Origin: G963665495 sp963677785
GTDB taxonomy: Bacteria > Desulfobacterota > Desulfovibrionia > Desulfovibrionales > Desulfovibrionaceae
Assembly: GCA_963677785.2 (NCBI GenBank)
Contig: CAXXDH010000002.1
Span: 434,001 to 498,000 of the forward strand
DNA length: 64,000 nt
Direction: 5' to 3'
Under the pieces are notes generated by a model. The model was not told where the DNA came from and did no database searches. It worked only from the letters and a program-made list of their open reading frames with translations. The position numbers were made by a program, and so were the translations under genes. Positions 7,112 to 15,806 of this stretch are shown here, one piece after another; the stretch's first letter is position 1, and each line of letters starts with the position of its first letter.

Positions 7112-9904
7112 ATGACTGATAAAGCTTCAGAGACAATACAAGAATTGCGTCAAAAATTACAAGAAGCGCAAGATCACATAGTATTGCTTGAATCACGAAT
7201 GTCTTCTTCGAATAGTAAAAAACTGGAGAATGAAAATACTTTACAAGCACAGTCGAAGAATTTTGATTTCTGGCATGAAAATGTACCTGTTGCACTTGTT
7301 TTCGTTGATAGTAATTATACGATTTTAGATTGCAACAGGCGTCTTGAATATTTATTCAGCTATTCTAAAAAAGATTTAATTGAAATAAATTTATTAAAAT
7401 TATTGGCGATACATGAAGAAGATACTTTCAAAGAATTTGTTGATTCATATGCCAACGATAGTTCTTATGAAGAATTTTCGTTCAAAAAAAGTGATGGATC
7501 TGTTTTCTGGTGTATTGTTTCAATCAAAAAGATAGCAGAAAAGAATACTTTTGGTGCAGAATATTGTTTTTCTCTTGTTGATATAACACGGCAGAAAAAT
7601 TTTCTGGAGCAGAAAAAGGAATCCGAGAAGCGATATAAAAGACTTGTGGAAAACGCGTATGATGGTATCCTATTGACCGACTTGGATGGTAATGTCATTT
7701 CAGTCAATAATCATAGTGTTGTGTCTCTAGGGTATACGCGTGTTGAGTTGCTTGGGCTTACTGTTGCTGAAATTGTGAAAGATCTGGATTTGGATGAGTT
7801 CAGGAGTCGCTGGCAGAGCTTGCCCAATGATACGCCATTTTATTTGCGACGAGTGCAGCGACGCAAGGATGGTTCGACTTTTCCTGTTGAAATTTGCGTC
7901 GTCAAGTTTACGGAGGAAGAGCAACCCTTTGTGCTGGCCATGGTCAGGGACATCACCGAGCGCGAACTTTCGGAGAAAGCGCTGAGGGAAAGCGAGGAAC
8001 GGTTTCGGCTGTTGTTCGATTTATCACCCGTGGGGATGGCGCTGGTTGGTCTGGACTATACGCTGATTCGGGCCAATAAGGCCTATTGCGATCTGGTGGG
8101 ATACTCGGAAGAGGAGCTCAAGACAAAGACACTTGCGGATATAACGCATCCGGAAGATCTGCAGCGTAATATGGAGCTGCAACACAGCCTGAGGTTGGGC
8201 GAACTGGAGAACTTCCAGTTGGAAAAGCGGTTTATTCATAAGTCCGGACGGGTGACGCACGGCTTGCTTATCGCCACAGTAGCCTATTCACCGGAAGGGG
8301 AACCACTCTATTTTATCGGACAGGTTCTGGATATTACAGAACGCTTTCATACGGAAGAGCGCTTGTGGTGGTGGGCTCAGGTTTTTGAGCATGCCGAGTG
8401 GGGCATTTGCGTCCTCAGTGCCGATGGGCGAACCATCGAACTGCATAATCCGGCAATTGGCCGTATGTGGGGCTGCGACGGAGTAAACCTTTCCGGTCGT
8501 CCAACGGTGTCGTTTATTGCGGATGGAACGGAATCAATGCTGGACGAACGGGTCAGCACAGTTGTGGAAAAAGGCAATTTTACCTGGGAAGACAGGTTGG
8601 TTCGCAAAGACGGCACCGAGTTTTTCGCGCTGATCAATACTACCGCCATCAAAGATGCAAACGGGGTAGTGAATCAATTTATTATGAATATTCAGGATAT
8701 CACTACACTAAAAAGTACTGAGCTTGAGCTGTTGCAGTCCAAAGAGGCGTCGGAAGCAGCTAATATGGCGAAAAGTGAATTCCTTGCAAACATGAGTCAC
8801 GAAATTCGTACGCCTTTGAATGGAATTTCCGGAATGCTGCAATTACTAAAAAGTACGTCGTTGTCGGAGGAACAACAACAGTATATCTCAATTGGTCTGG
8901 ATTCATGCAAAAGTTTGACTGATCTTCTCAGCGACATTTTGGATTTGTCCCGCATTGAGGCTGGAAGAATGGAATTAATTGAAGCTCCTTTTAATTTTTC
9001 CCAGGTCTTGGAGTCCGTCAGCAACATTTTTGCAAAAACAGCTGAGGAGAAGGGATTGCGTTTTGCCATGATAAGCGATAACAGGATCCCGGATTCTTTG
9101 ACTGGTGATGTGATCAGGTTTAAACAAATTTTGTTTAACTTGATCGGCAATGCGATGAAATTTACAGAGGAAGGGCATGTAGCTGTCAACATCAATTTGC
9201 TGGATGGATTGAAAACTCAGGAGAATACAGTTTTGCTGCAACTCCTTGTATCCGACAGCGGCATAGGTATTCCAGAGGATAAAATACATACGGTATTCGA
9301 AGCATTCACGCAGGCTGAAACCTCGTTCAAGCGGAAATATCAGGGCGCCGGGCTGGGCTTGGGCATCGTTAAGCGCCTGGTGGGAATGATGGGTGGTGAG
9401 GCTTCCATTTCGAGCCGTTCGGGAGAAGGCACCACGGCGGAAGTTATCGTACCATTTACTATAACTGGGGGGCAGTTCGAGGAAATAACGGGGAAAAATA
9501 TGGAAATACATGCATTGGCCGTATCGCATAAGGTTTTGGTGGTGGAGGATGATCCGACAAATCAACTCACCATCAAACGCATGCTGGAAAAAGCCGGATG
9601 CAGTGTAAGCTGTGTTGAAAACGGTAGTCAGGCACTCGACATTTTGCGTGAAACTGATTTTGATTGCATATTTATGGATATACGCATGCCGGTGATGGAC
9701 GGCGTTGAGGCTACGAGAATTATCAGATCTTCGCCGGAGTTTGCGGACAAGGCTTCAATTCCCATTGTGGCCTTGACCGCCTATGCCATGAGGCAGGACA
9801 AGGAAAAATTTCTGGCCGCCGGTATGGACGGCTACTTGTCAAAACCCATTGAAATAGAAGCACTTCTTGATGTTTTAGTGCAAAACGTCAGTGAAAAAAA
9901 ATGA
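7112..9904 (+). CDS. PAS-domain hybrid sensor histidine kinase
   Basis: A 930-residue soluble-looking hybrid kinase. A short N-terminal coiled coil (about 5-45) is followed by four PAS domains up to about residue 535, several ending in the typical DITERE/DITERF/DITTLK linkers. Next come HisKA with phospho-acceptor His563 in MSHEIRTPLNG, a HATPase domain (SDSGIGIPEDK, GAGLGLGIVKRL) and a C-terminal receiver with phospho-acceptor Asp856 in CIFMDIRMPVMDG. No membrane segments are visible, so it probably senses a cytoplasmic or redox signal. The ATG at 7112 is preferred over a GTG at 7094. It is convergent with rsmE. No stand-alone response regulator or output gene is adjacent. Confidence 0.95.
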   Translation: MTDKASETIQELRQKLQEAQDHIVLLESRMSSSNSKKLENENTLQAQSKNFDFWHENVPVALVFVDSNYTILDCNRRLEYLFSYSKKDLIEINLLKLLAIHEEDTFKEFVDSYANDSSYEEFSFKKSDGSVFWCIVSIKKIAEKNTFGAEYCFSLVDITRQKNFLEQKKESEKRYKRLVENAYDGILLTDLDGNVISVNNHSVVSLGYTRVELLGLTVAEIVKDLDLDEFRSRWQSLPNDTPFYLRRVQRRKDGSTFPVEICVVKFTEEEQPFVLAMVRDITERELSEKALRESEERFRLLFDLSPVGMALVGLDYTLIRANKAYCDLVGYSEEELKTKTLADITHPEDLQRNMELQHSLRLGELENFQLEKRFIHKSGRVTHGLLIATVAYSPEGEPLYFIGQVLDITERFHTEERLWWWAQVFEHAEWGICVLSADGRTIELHNPAIGRMWGCDGVNLSGRPTVSFIADGTESMLDERVSTVVEKGNFTWEDRLVRKDGTEFFALINTTAIKDANGVVNQFIMNIQDITTLKSTELELLQSKEASEAANMAKSEFLANMSHEIRTPLNGISGMLQLLKSTSLSEEQQQYISIGLDSCKSLTDLLSDILDLSRIEAGRMELIEAPFNFSQVLESVSNIFAKTAEEKGLRFAMISDNRIPDSLTGDVIRFKQILFNLIGNAMKFTEEGHVAVNINLLDGLKTQENTVLLQLLVSDSGIGIPEDKIHTVFEAFTQAETSFKRKYQGAGLGLGIVKRLVGMMGGEASISSRSGEGTTAEVIVPFTITGGQFEEITGKNMEIHALAVSHKVLVVEDDPTNQLTIKRMLEKAGCSVSCVENGSQALDILRETDFDCIFMDIRMPVMDGVEATRIIRSSPEFADKASIPIVALTAYAMRQDKEKFLAAGMDGYLSKPIEIEALLDVLVQNVSEKK

Positions 9905-9932
9905 TTTGCACCAGTTAAGGCGCAGGAACGTT

Positions 9933-10655
9933 TTATTGTCCGCTCCACCATCTGAGTCCCAGGCAGAGCAACGCGGCGGTTTCCCAGCGCAGAATCCGGT
10001 TTCCAAGGCTTACCGGCAAAAAACAGCCTGCGGCAAGCGTGTCGATTTCGCGTTGGCTGAACCCCCCTTCCGGACCTACCACGAACAAGACACTCCGGGT
10101 GGCTTTTAGTCTGCCGTAATCCAGAAGCTGAGGTTGCTCCCTGTCTTCCCAAAGAATGCAGGCCATGTCGAATGCACCGGCCGCTGCGGCCAAGCCTTTC
10201 ACACCTTGTGGAATGGTGCGTAGTTCGGGCAACCAGGGGTTGGAGCTCTGTTTGGCGCCGGCTACGAGCTGGCCGGACCAGTTTTCCTTGACCTCCGCCG
10301 GAACATGCCCCTGCGTACGGTCGGCCTGGTAAAACCAGATACCTGTGGCCTCGAGTTCGACCGCCTTTTCTAAAAGCCAGCCGCGCCGGATTGCTTTTGA
10401 CCATCCCAGCGCCAGAACTGTCTGGCGTTCGGGCTTGGGGATGGTCCGGATCTCCAGGGGGCGCAGCCGCGCGTTCTGCTTGTCGCAGGAAGTTATCTCA
10501 AAGCTGCCTTCACGTCCGGCCCCATCAAAAAGACGGATGGTGTCTCCAGGACCCGCACGAAGAACCTTGAGCAAATGCCGGGCTTCTGCGCCGTCCAGGA
10601 CGGCTTCCTGATTCTCCGCGGGCCAGTGTTCCGGAGCAAGATAAAATGATCGCAT
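9933..10655 (-). CDS. rsmE: 16S rRNA (uracil1498-N3)-methyltransferase RsmE
   Basis: A 240-residue SPOUT-fold methyltransferase that adds the N3 methyl group to U1498 of 16S rRNA. The N-terminal PUA-like part includes EARHLLKVLRAGPGDTIRLF. The central signature is ALGWSKAIRRGWLLEKAVEL. The C-terminal knot that binds S-adenosylmethionine includes LFVVGPEGGFSQREID and SLGNRILRWETAAL, both diagnostic of RsmE. It follows gcvT after 27 bp on the same strand, likely one transcript. Confidence 0.96.
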   Translation of the reverse strand: MRSFYLAPEHWPAENQEAVLDGAEARHLLKVLRAGPGDTIRLFDGAGREGSFEITSCDKQNARLRPLEIRTIPKPERQTVLALGWSKAIRRGWLLEKAVELEATGIWFYQADRTQGHVPAEVKENWSGQLVAGAKQSSNPWLPELRTIPQGVKGLAAAAGAFDMACILWEDREQPQLLDYGRLKATRSVLFVVGPEGGFSQREIDTLAAGCFLPVSLGNRILRWETAALLCLGLRWWSGQ

Positions 10656-10682
10656 GGGATGTGATTTCTGCTTTGGACAGTC

Positions 10683-11768
10683 TTATCCCAGTTTTGCCCG
10701 GACCGATCCGTCGCGATAGAAGGGCAGCTCCGAACGCCTGGCTTCCAGGCTCGTTTTCGCGGTACGCACTTCAAAAAGCGGGGCGTCCGCATGCGCTGCG
10801 GCCACATAAGCCAGCGCAATGGCGTTGCCCACGCTCGGACAGAACGAGCCGCTGGTGACATGGCCGACCTGCTCTCCGGAAGGCAGAAAAACCAGGTCGT
10901 GATGCCGGGCACTGCGGCGGCCTTCAATTTGCAAACCGATCAGCTGCTCAGTCACACGGAGATCCGCGCCTTTACCCACGTAGGGGGCATCTGATTTGAG
11001 CAGCATGCCGAATCCGGCCTCGGCCGGCGTATGCTTTTCATCCAGGTCCTGACCGTACAGAGGCAGGCCGATCTCCAGACGCAACGTGTCTCTGGCTCCC
11101 AGCCCCGCGGGTTCCAGCCGTTCGTCTTCCAGGCAGGTGGTCCAGAACGACAGGGCCAGTTCCGAGGGCAGGTAGAACTCGTATCCGAGTTCGCCGGTGT
11201 ATCCCGTACGGCTGATAAGCAAGGGCTTGCCTTCGTACCGGGCTTTTTCAAAACAAAAGTATTTTAGATCTTTGAGGTTGAGGCCAAAGACATTACGAAC
11301 GATTTCGAATGCTTTCGGCCCCTGCAGGTCGATTTTCGCAAAATCGTCCGTGGCATTGACAAATTCAAGGCCGTCAGGGAGGCGTGAGCCGATAGTCCGA
11401 AAATCCACGTCGATGCGTGCGCCGTTGACCACCAGCATATACGCCTCGGGCTCAAGACAGTAGATGATCAGATCGTCAATGACGCCGCCCTCGTCATTGA
11501 GCAGAAAACCGTACCTGCAGCGTCCGGGGGGCAGTGTATCCAGATTGTGGGTGACGCAGCGGGCAAGAGCGTCTTTGGCGTTGGCTCCCTGCAGCAGGAA
11601 TTCTCCCATGTGGCAGATGTCGAAAAGAGAGGCGCTGGTACGCGTATGTTTGTGTTCAGCAAGGATTCCCTTGTACTGAATAGGCATGTTCCAACCAGCG
11701 AACGGGGCCATTTTGGCACCGTGCTCTTGATGCCAGGAAGAAAGCGGTGTCTGTAGCAGTTCGTCCAT
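10683..11768 (-). CDS. gcvT: Glycine cleavage system aminomethyltransferase (T protein)
   Basis: A 361-residue T protein that transfers the methylene group from aminomethyl-lipoyl H protein to tetrahydrofolate, releasing ammonia. MAPFAGWNMPIQYKGILAEH is the N-terminal GcvT motif. Folate-site segments CHMGEF, SRTGYTGELGYEFYLP and LGARDTLRLEIGLPLYGQDL are present, and the C-terminal GcvT_C barrel has GHVTSGSFCPSVGNAIALAYV. Length matches the family. The P and H proteins are not in this window. The gene lies between the 580-residue unknown (62 bp upstream) and rsmE (27 bp downstream). No glycine riboswitch was recognised in the short upstream gap. Confidence 0.96.
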   Translation of the reverse strand: MDELLQTPLSSWHQEHGAKMAPFAGWNMPIQYKGILAEHKHTRTSASLFDICHMGEFLLQGANAKDALARCVTHNLDTLPPGRCRYGFLLNDEGGVIDDLIIYCLEPEAYMLVVNGARIDVDFRTIGSRLPDGLEFVNATDDFAKIDLQGPKAFEIVRNVFGLNLKDLKYFCFEKARYEGKPLLISRTGYTGELGYEFYLPSELALSFWTTCLEDERLEPAGLGARDTLRLEIGLPLYGQDLDEKHTPAEAGFGMLLKSDAPYVGKGADLRVTEQLIGLQIEGRRSARHHDLVFLPSGEQVGHVTSGSFCPSVGNAIALAYVAAAHADAPLFEVRTAKTSLEARRSELPFYRDGSVRAKLG

Positions 11769-11830
11769 GGAGATCTCCTGACACGACCGAAGTCGGCCGC
11801 AGTTTTGGGGAAAGTTGACGAATTTCAGCG

Positions 11831-13573
11831 TTAACCGGTTTTGCGAAGCGCTGTTTCAGAGTCGTCCCGGGTTTTGCGAATAGCTTTCAACGCGTCCACA
11901 AGAGAGACAAGTTTGCCGTAGGCGGTACGGATTTTACGTCCGTAACTGGACAGTTCGCGTTCGTTTTTTTTCAGATAGCGCCGGGAAATGTACGTATCAT
12001 TCAAAAGGATTTCACCAAGGTAAATAATCTGGCTGACGAGTTCCTTGTTGTAGTGAACCGCATCGAACTGCAATTCCTGCAACAACTCATTGGCATTGTG
12101 AATGATTTCCAGATAATTTGAGCTCTTGGCCCGTTTTCCGCCCTGGATAAGATCTTCCAGCTTACCCACCTTGCGGGCCTGGGCAATATAGCTGTATTTG
12201 GATGCGATTTCCTGGTGCAGTTCGGATAATTCATTGAAGTTTGTTTCATCGGAATAAAGATAGTTGTCCAGAACCTTGGCTATTTTATCAAAAAAATCGT
12301 CGCTGTAGCCGATTATCCGGCGTTGGTGTTTGGACAACCAGTAATACAGGAACTTCAGCCTGTTTTTGTCACTGGCCGTGTCTTCCACCACTTCAGTACG
12401 TTTATAGATTATTTTGCCCGTATATTCGCCGCGTACGATGTCGTTCAAGCGCAGGAACATGCTGTAGGTGTCTTTGATGATATTGCAGCCTGGAAGCACG
12501 CTGCCGTTCTGCGGGTGCAGTATTTCCTGAGATTCCACTGAAAGGGCGCGTTCCTGGCGTACGTTGTTGGGATTGAATTTGTGCTGGCGGTACCGTACGC
12601 GCAAAATCACCACCCGGTTTTCCGGGTCTACGAAATAGCCGCTTTGTTCAAGGCGGGAAATGACATCCTTTTGTTCTTTTTCCACTTTGACAAGAGCTAT
12701 TTTTTCCACGCGCGGGTACATACGGCTGCTCGGGTCTGCATAGAACGTTGTGAGGGTACGATCCGACTGGCCGAGCACCCGAATCAGAAATTTTTCGCCC
12801 ATTTTGTGCAACCGCCTGGCAAACAGCGCACTGGAAGTACGGCGTTCCGAAACAATGGGAAAGCCGTAAAGCTCCATCAGGAATTGATACACGAAGAGCC
12901 GGTTGCGTTCATAGACCGTATTGTCGCCGATTTTGAATTTGCCGATACGCAGGCCGTAGCGTTTGATTTCGGCATCAAGGTCTGAAGGAAAAGAGGCATA
13001 GACCCCCACCAGGGAAAAATTGCCGAAGTCATCCATACCCAGCACATGGGCCCGGTCCATCTGGACCAGAAAAGGGATAATCTCGTTATAATGCTCGAGG
13101 TCGGTAATGTCCGCATTGGCGAACTGAGAAGAAAACGCGCCGTGCAGGTGTTTGGGAAGCCTGTTGAGCATTGTCTGCAGGTTATGGTGCATAACCGAAT
13201 GCTCAAGGGGGCAGATGATGCTGGAATCATCAGGAGGTTGCTCAACCAGATTGTGGATGATATCGAACTGAAAAATTTCTTGAAAATAGTTGATTGGCCT
13301 TTCAAAGGCCACCAGGCTGAAACCGGGAAGTCCGGAATGTTCGTAAACGTCGGATTCAAACGAGGGCAACAGTTCGCGGGATTCGACAACAGGGTAATCA
13401 GTGGTGTTGAAATACGGTTCTATCAGGCAAAAGCGGATGTGCACGATATCAAGGAACTGTTTGAGAGATTCCAACGTATGGACACTCGATGCATCAATGG
13501 ACGCAATTGGAAGTTCCAGTTTGGAAACTTTCATTTGCTCGGTGCACATTTTTTTGTTGTGAGTGGTATCCAT
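11831..13573 (-). CDS. Conserved protein of unknown function (580 aa)
   Basis: I do not recognise this protein. It is 580 residues, with no signal peptide or membrane segment. The first half is mixed alpha/beta and rich in aromatic residues (for example FQEIFQFDIIHNLVEQPPDD). The second half is basic and mostly helical, including WLSKHQRRIIGYSDDFFDKI and a final Lys/Arg-rich helix. A segment near residues 335-355 (RVVILRVRYRQHKFNPNN) is basic and could touch nucleic acid or membrane. Codon use looks normal for the window and the gene is preserved in a long open frame, so it is very likely real. It is first in a probable minus-strand run with gcvT and rsmE, but nothing links it functionally to them. 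Confidence 0.85.
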   Translation of the reverse strand: MDTTHNKKMCTEQMKVSKLELPIASIDASSVHTLESLKQFLDIVHIRFCLIEPYFNTTDYPVVESRELLPSFESDVYEHSGLPGFSLVAFERPINYFQEIFQFDIIHNLVEQPPDDSSIICPLEHSVMHHNLQTMLNRLPKHLHGAFSSQFANADITDLEHYNEIIPFLVQMDRAHVLGMDDFGNFSLVGVYASFPSDLDAEIKRYGLRIGKFKIGDNTVYERNRLFVYQFLMELYGFPIVSERRTSSALFARRLHKMGEKFLIRVLGQSDRTLTTFYADPSSRMYPRVEKIALVKVEKEQKDVISRLEQSGYFVDPENRVVILRVRYRQHKFNPNNVRQERALSVESQEILHPQNGSVLPGCNIIKDTYSMFLRLNDIVRGEYTGKIIYKRTEVVEDTASDKNRLKFLYYWLSKHQRRIIGYSDDFFDKIAKVLDNYLYSDETNFNELSELHQEIASKYSYIAQARKVGKLEDLIQGGKRAKSSNYLEIIHNANELLQELQFDAVHYNKELVSQIIYLGEILLNDTYISRRYLKKNERELSSYGRKIRTAYGKLVSLVDALKAIRKTRDDSETALRKTG

Positions 13574-13705
13574 AGCGTTTCTGTCAGAATCAGTGTCGTG
13601 CGTTACCGCGTTGCAAAGGCATAAGGTCCTGGGAGCAGGACACTCTCTTTGGCCAACAATTATCTATGCCATTTTTTTTATTAAGTTTCAAACAAATCCT
13701 TTGGT

Positions 13706-13858
13706 ATAGGGGCTTGGCGTATGCTGCTTGCCCATTCAATTTTTACTGTTCCCGGTGGTGACATGCAGGTCCGACAGGCAACCTGTGCGATCTGAAAGCA
13801 GTTTCCTGGGGCAACAACAGTCCGCATGAAGCATGCGCTGGGGAGTCTTCTGTCTTTA
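13706..13858 (+). ncRNA. ssrS: Candidate 6S RNA (ssrS-like)
   Basis: The stretch can fold into one long interrupted rod. The closing stem CTTGGCGTATGCT (13713-13725) pairs with AGCATGCGCTGGG (13830-13842) over 13 positions, including G-U pairs. Inside are an open AT-rich bubble, then a second stem beginning GTTCCCGG and an apical hairpin GCAGGT/ACCTG. CGGTGGTGACATGCAGGTCCG resembles the E. coli 6S apical strand, and CAACAGTCCGCATGAAGCAT resembles its 3' strand near the central bubble (recalled, not aligned). TATAGG at 13706-13711 could be the -10, placing the 5' end at the closing stem. There is no clear intrinsic terminator, and ends are approximate. The assignment is by fold and resemblance only. 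Confidence 0.5.
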
Positions 13859-13959
13859 TGCGGAAGAAAGGGAGCTGGAAGTGCCCCGTATGTTCTAGGG
13901 CAGGTACCTCTGCAATGAATTATAAATCTGGACAGGAAGCCGGAATGCGTGAGCTTTGC

Positions 13960-14388
13960 TTATGGATTAAGTTTCATGTGCTCTATTTTGATGCATTTAT
14001 TCATCACAACTTCCAGTCCGGCAGCACGCGCCTTGTCCGCGGCCGCATTGTTGGCCAGTCCCAACTGCATCCACACACTGTCCGCACCCGCGTCGATGGC
14101 TTTGTCGACCACCTCGGCCAGGGCATCTGGACGACGGAAAATATCAACGATATCGATGTGCTTTGGCACGGACTGCAGATCTTTATAACAGGGCATTCCC
14201 AGCAGTTCCGTGCAGCCCGGATTGATGGGAAAGACTTCGAATCCGTGGTCCTTCAGATACGCTGTTACCTTGTGGCTGTCCTTGTCCGGATTGCTGGAAG
14301 CGCCAACCACGGCAATGGTGCGGGCATTTTGTAAAAGTTTCCGGATTTCTTCGGTCGTGGCGTTGCTCTCGGGGAATTCACAGGCCAT
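13960..14388 (-). CDS. CoA-binding protein (YccU family)
   Basis: A 142-residue Rossmann-fold CoA-binding domain, as in the nucleotide-binding part of succinyl-CoA synthetase. The motif TIAVVGASSNPDKDSHKVTA is the glycine-rich loop. FEVFPINPG and VDIVDIFRRPDALAEVVDKA follow, and GADSVWMQLGL and VVMNKCIKIEH close the domain, as in YccU-like proteins. The start at 14388 has AGGAG at a proper distance; this ribosome site overlaps the TAG stop of the upstream small gene. The physiological role of the family is poorly defined. It is the last gene of the PilZ/zinc-ribbon/CoA-binding run. Confidence 0.93.
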   Translation of the reverse strand: MACEFPESNATTEEIRKLLQNARTIAVVGASSNPDKDSHKVTAYLKDHGFEVFPINPGCTELLGMPCYKDLQSVPKHIDIVDIFRRPDALAEVVDKAIDAGADSVWMQLGLANNAAADKARAAGLEVVMNKCIKIEHMKLNP

Positions 14389-14399
14389 TAAAAGTGCTC

Positions 14400-14585
14400 C
14401 TATTTCTCGGGTTGGTCTGCAAGTTGGCAGAGTGTTTCTTTCCAGGCGTCGATTTCGTCCGCGAACAGTGTCGCGGGTAAATCCATGTTGCAAGACCTGC
14501 AAACAATACGTGCGGCGGCTCAGCGGCCCTTGAGCTCCGCCTGCGCTCCGCAGAGCGGACATGGCGGGCCGTCAGCTTTGTCCAT
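14400..14585 (-). CDS. Candidate selenoprotein: Lar-like zinc-ribbon protein with in-frame TGA
   Basis: Read through the TGA at codon 22 (14520-14522), the frame gives a coherent 61-residue protein. It has CPLCG (Cys9, Cys12) before the TGA and IVCRSCN (Cys29, Cys32) followed by FADEIDAWKE after it. This is the C-x2-C...C-x2-C plus E-x-AW layout of small Lar-type zinc ribbons, so both sides of the TGA belong to one domain. The TAG stop overlaps the ribosome site of the CoA-binding gene, and an alternative ATG overlaps the PilZ stop, so the full frame fits the operon exactly. A hairpin like the E. coli fdhF SECIS starts shortly after the TGA. Alternatives: a nonsense mutation, sequencing error or ordinary readthrough. 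The selenocysteine call is inference. Confidence 0.55.
14485..14507 (-). promoter_or_regulatory. Candidate bacterial SECIS hairpin
   Basis: On the minus strand GTTTGCA-GGTCT-TGCAAC (14487-14504) forms a six-pair stem with one bulged T and a GGTCT loop. E. coli fdhF, from memory, has GGUUGCA-GGUC-UGCACC, also with a bulged U and the GGU loop bases contacted by SelB. Here the loop begins 22 nt after the TGA; fdhF has 18, and bacterial SECIS elements are known to tolerate roughly 16-37. Confidence 0.5.
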
Positions 14586-14608
14586 TGCGGATTTCTTCTG
14601 AAAAGTTG

Positions 14609-15490
14609 TTAACATGCCCGTACGTTGCTGTCGAACTCTTCCAGCCGGCGCTGGATCCAGCCAACCAGGATTTGCAAGCCGTTGTCCGTATATTTGACCC
14701 ATCCGTCGCTGTTGGGGAGTTTTATTTTGCCGCCGGACAAATGCAGAAAATGCAGGCCGAATTCCAGCCATCCCGTAGGTGTACGCTGGATTCTGGTGGT
14801 TCTTGCCGGCAAAAAACATTCTATGGGGTTTTTCCAGCCGATTTCAGGGAGCAACATCCAGAGCTGCAACCGGCAGTCTTCATTCAGATACGCGGCCGCC
14901 TCGGGGAAGCAGTGCGGCGAAAGAGAGATTTTGAGTCCTCCGGCCGAGATGTTGTGCAGCATGACCATGCAATCTTTCCCCGGAGTCATTTCAAACAAGG
15001 GCGGCTGTGTAGTCGATACGGGGTCGAACTTTCCGTTTGAGGCCTCTTTGGTAGCCTTCCAGACGCGCAACAGGGGGCGGTGTTCCTGGGCCAAACCAAT
15101 GCGGATGTCTTTACGCAGTTCAATCTTTTCCAGGCGCGTTGGTAAAGCCGCCCGTACTGTTAGGCCATTGTCGTCCTGCAGCATATTTTCCGTACGGGAA
15201 CTGAATTTATATATTTGCGACTGAATGTTTTTGTGCAGTGTCAAGGCGAAAGTAGCTTGAAAAAAGCATCTCTGCTGTTCGGGCTCAAAGAACGAACGAT
15301 CAAAGGTTTGGAAATATAATTTTTCCCCTTCAGCATCCATGAGCTGCAGTTTCATATCAGGAGCGTCATCAATTGCATCGCGGTAAAAAAAAGCAAAAGG
15401 GGAATGTTGTTCCTTCGCCTGCTGCAGAAGATTTCGGATGTCTGATAAATCATTGATTGATTTTCGGAATATACGGCTGAGAATGTGCAT
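14609..15490 (-). CDS. PilZ-domain protein, probable c-di-GMP effector
   Basis: A 293-residue protein with an N-terminal domain of about 120 residues and a C-terminal PilZ domain. The c-di-GMP motifs are present in relaxed form: RKDIR (126-130, for RxxxR) and NISAGG (180-185, for D/NxSxxG). The overall plan is like YcgR: an N-terminal beta domain and linker, then PilZ. It resembles the second PilZ protein at 37019-37888 in layout and C-terminal helix, so they are probably paralogues. No membrane segment is seen. It is the first gene of the run leading into the TGA-containing small gene, whose alternative start overlaps this gene's stop codon. Confidence 0.88.
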   Translation of the reverse strand: MHILSRIFRKSINDLSDIRNLLQQAKEQHSPFAFFYRDAIDDAPDMKLQLMDAEGEKLYFQTFDRSFFEPEQQRCFFQATFALTLHKNIQSQIYKFSSRTENMLQDDNGLTVRAALPTRLEKIELRKDIRIGLAQEHRPLLRVWKATKEASNGKFDPVSTTQPPLFEMTPGKDCMVMLHNISAGGLKISLSPHCFPEAAAYLNEDCRLQLWMLLPEIGWKNPIECFLPARTTRIQRTPTGWLEFGLHFLHLSGGKIKLPNSDGWVKYTDNGLQILVGWIQRRLEEFDSNVRAC

Positions 15491-15806
15491 GAAAGCAGCT
15501 CAATATCTGATTATGAAAAATTGATACACAGGAAGGGACTATGGCTTTTTTCTCAGAAAGACTCAAGTTCTTAACAGGGCATCTCGTGTGGCTGCAGCAT
15601 TGGCCTTGTATGGTGTAGCAGTAAGGTGGCTATTGAAAAATTAACATGGCAGGGCTCCCAGCGCCTACAGGCAGTCAGTTAGAGCGCTGCGCCGTCTGAT
15701 CGGGACTGTCCGTTCCTACTCGCAAAAGAGGGAAAAGAATGGTATGGCTGAAAACGGCTGTTGGGCAAGATAAACGGGGGATTAATCAGAACATCCGGAG
15801 GAGGCG
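15491..15806. other. Divergent intergenic region between PilZ and HDOD genes
   Basis: 316 bp without a supported gene. It must hold the promoters of both operons. I found no convincing sigma-70, sigma-54 or riboswitch motif. A strong GGAGGAGG ribosome site at its right end fixes the HDOD start. Confidence 0.5.

Noticed and set aside
11769..11830. Gap before gcvT considered as a glycine riboswitch
   Set aside because: Only 62 bp and no aptamer-like sequence.
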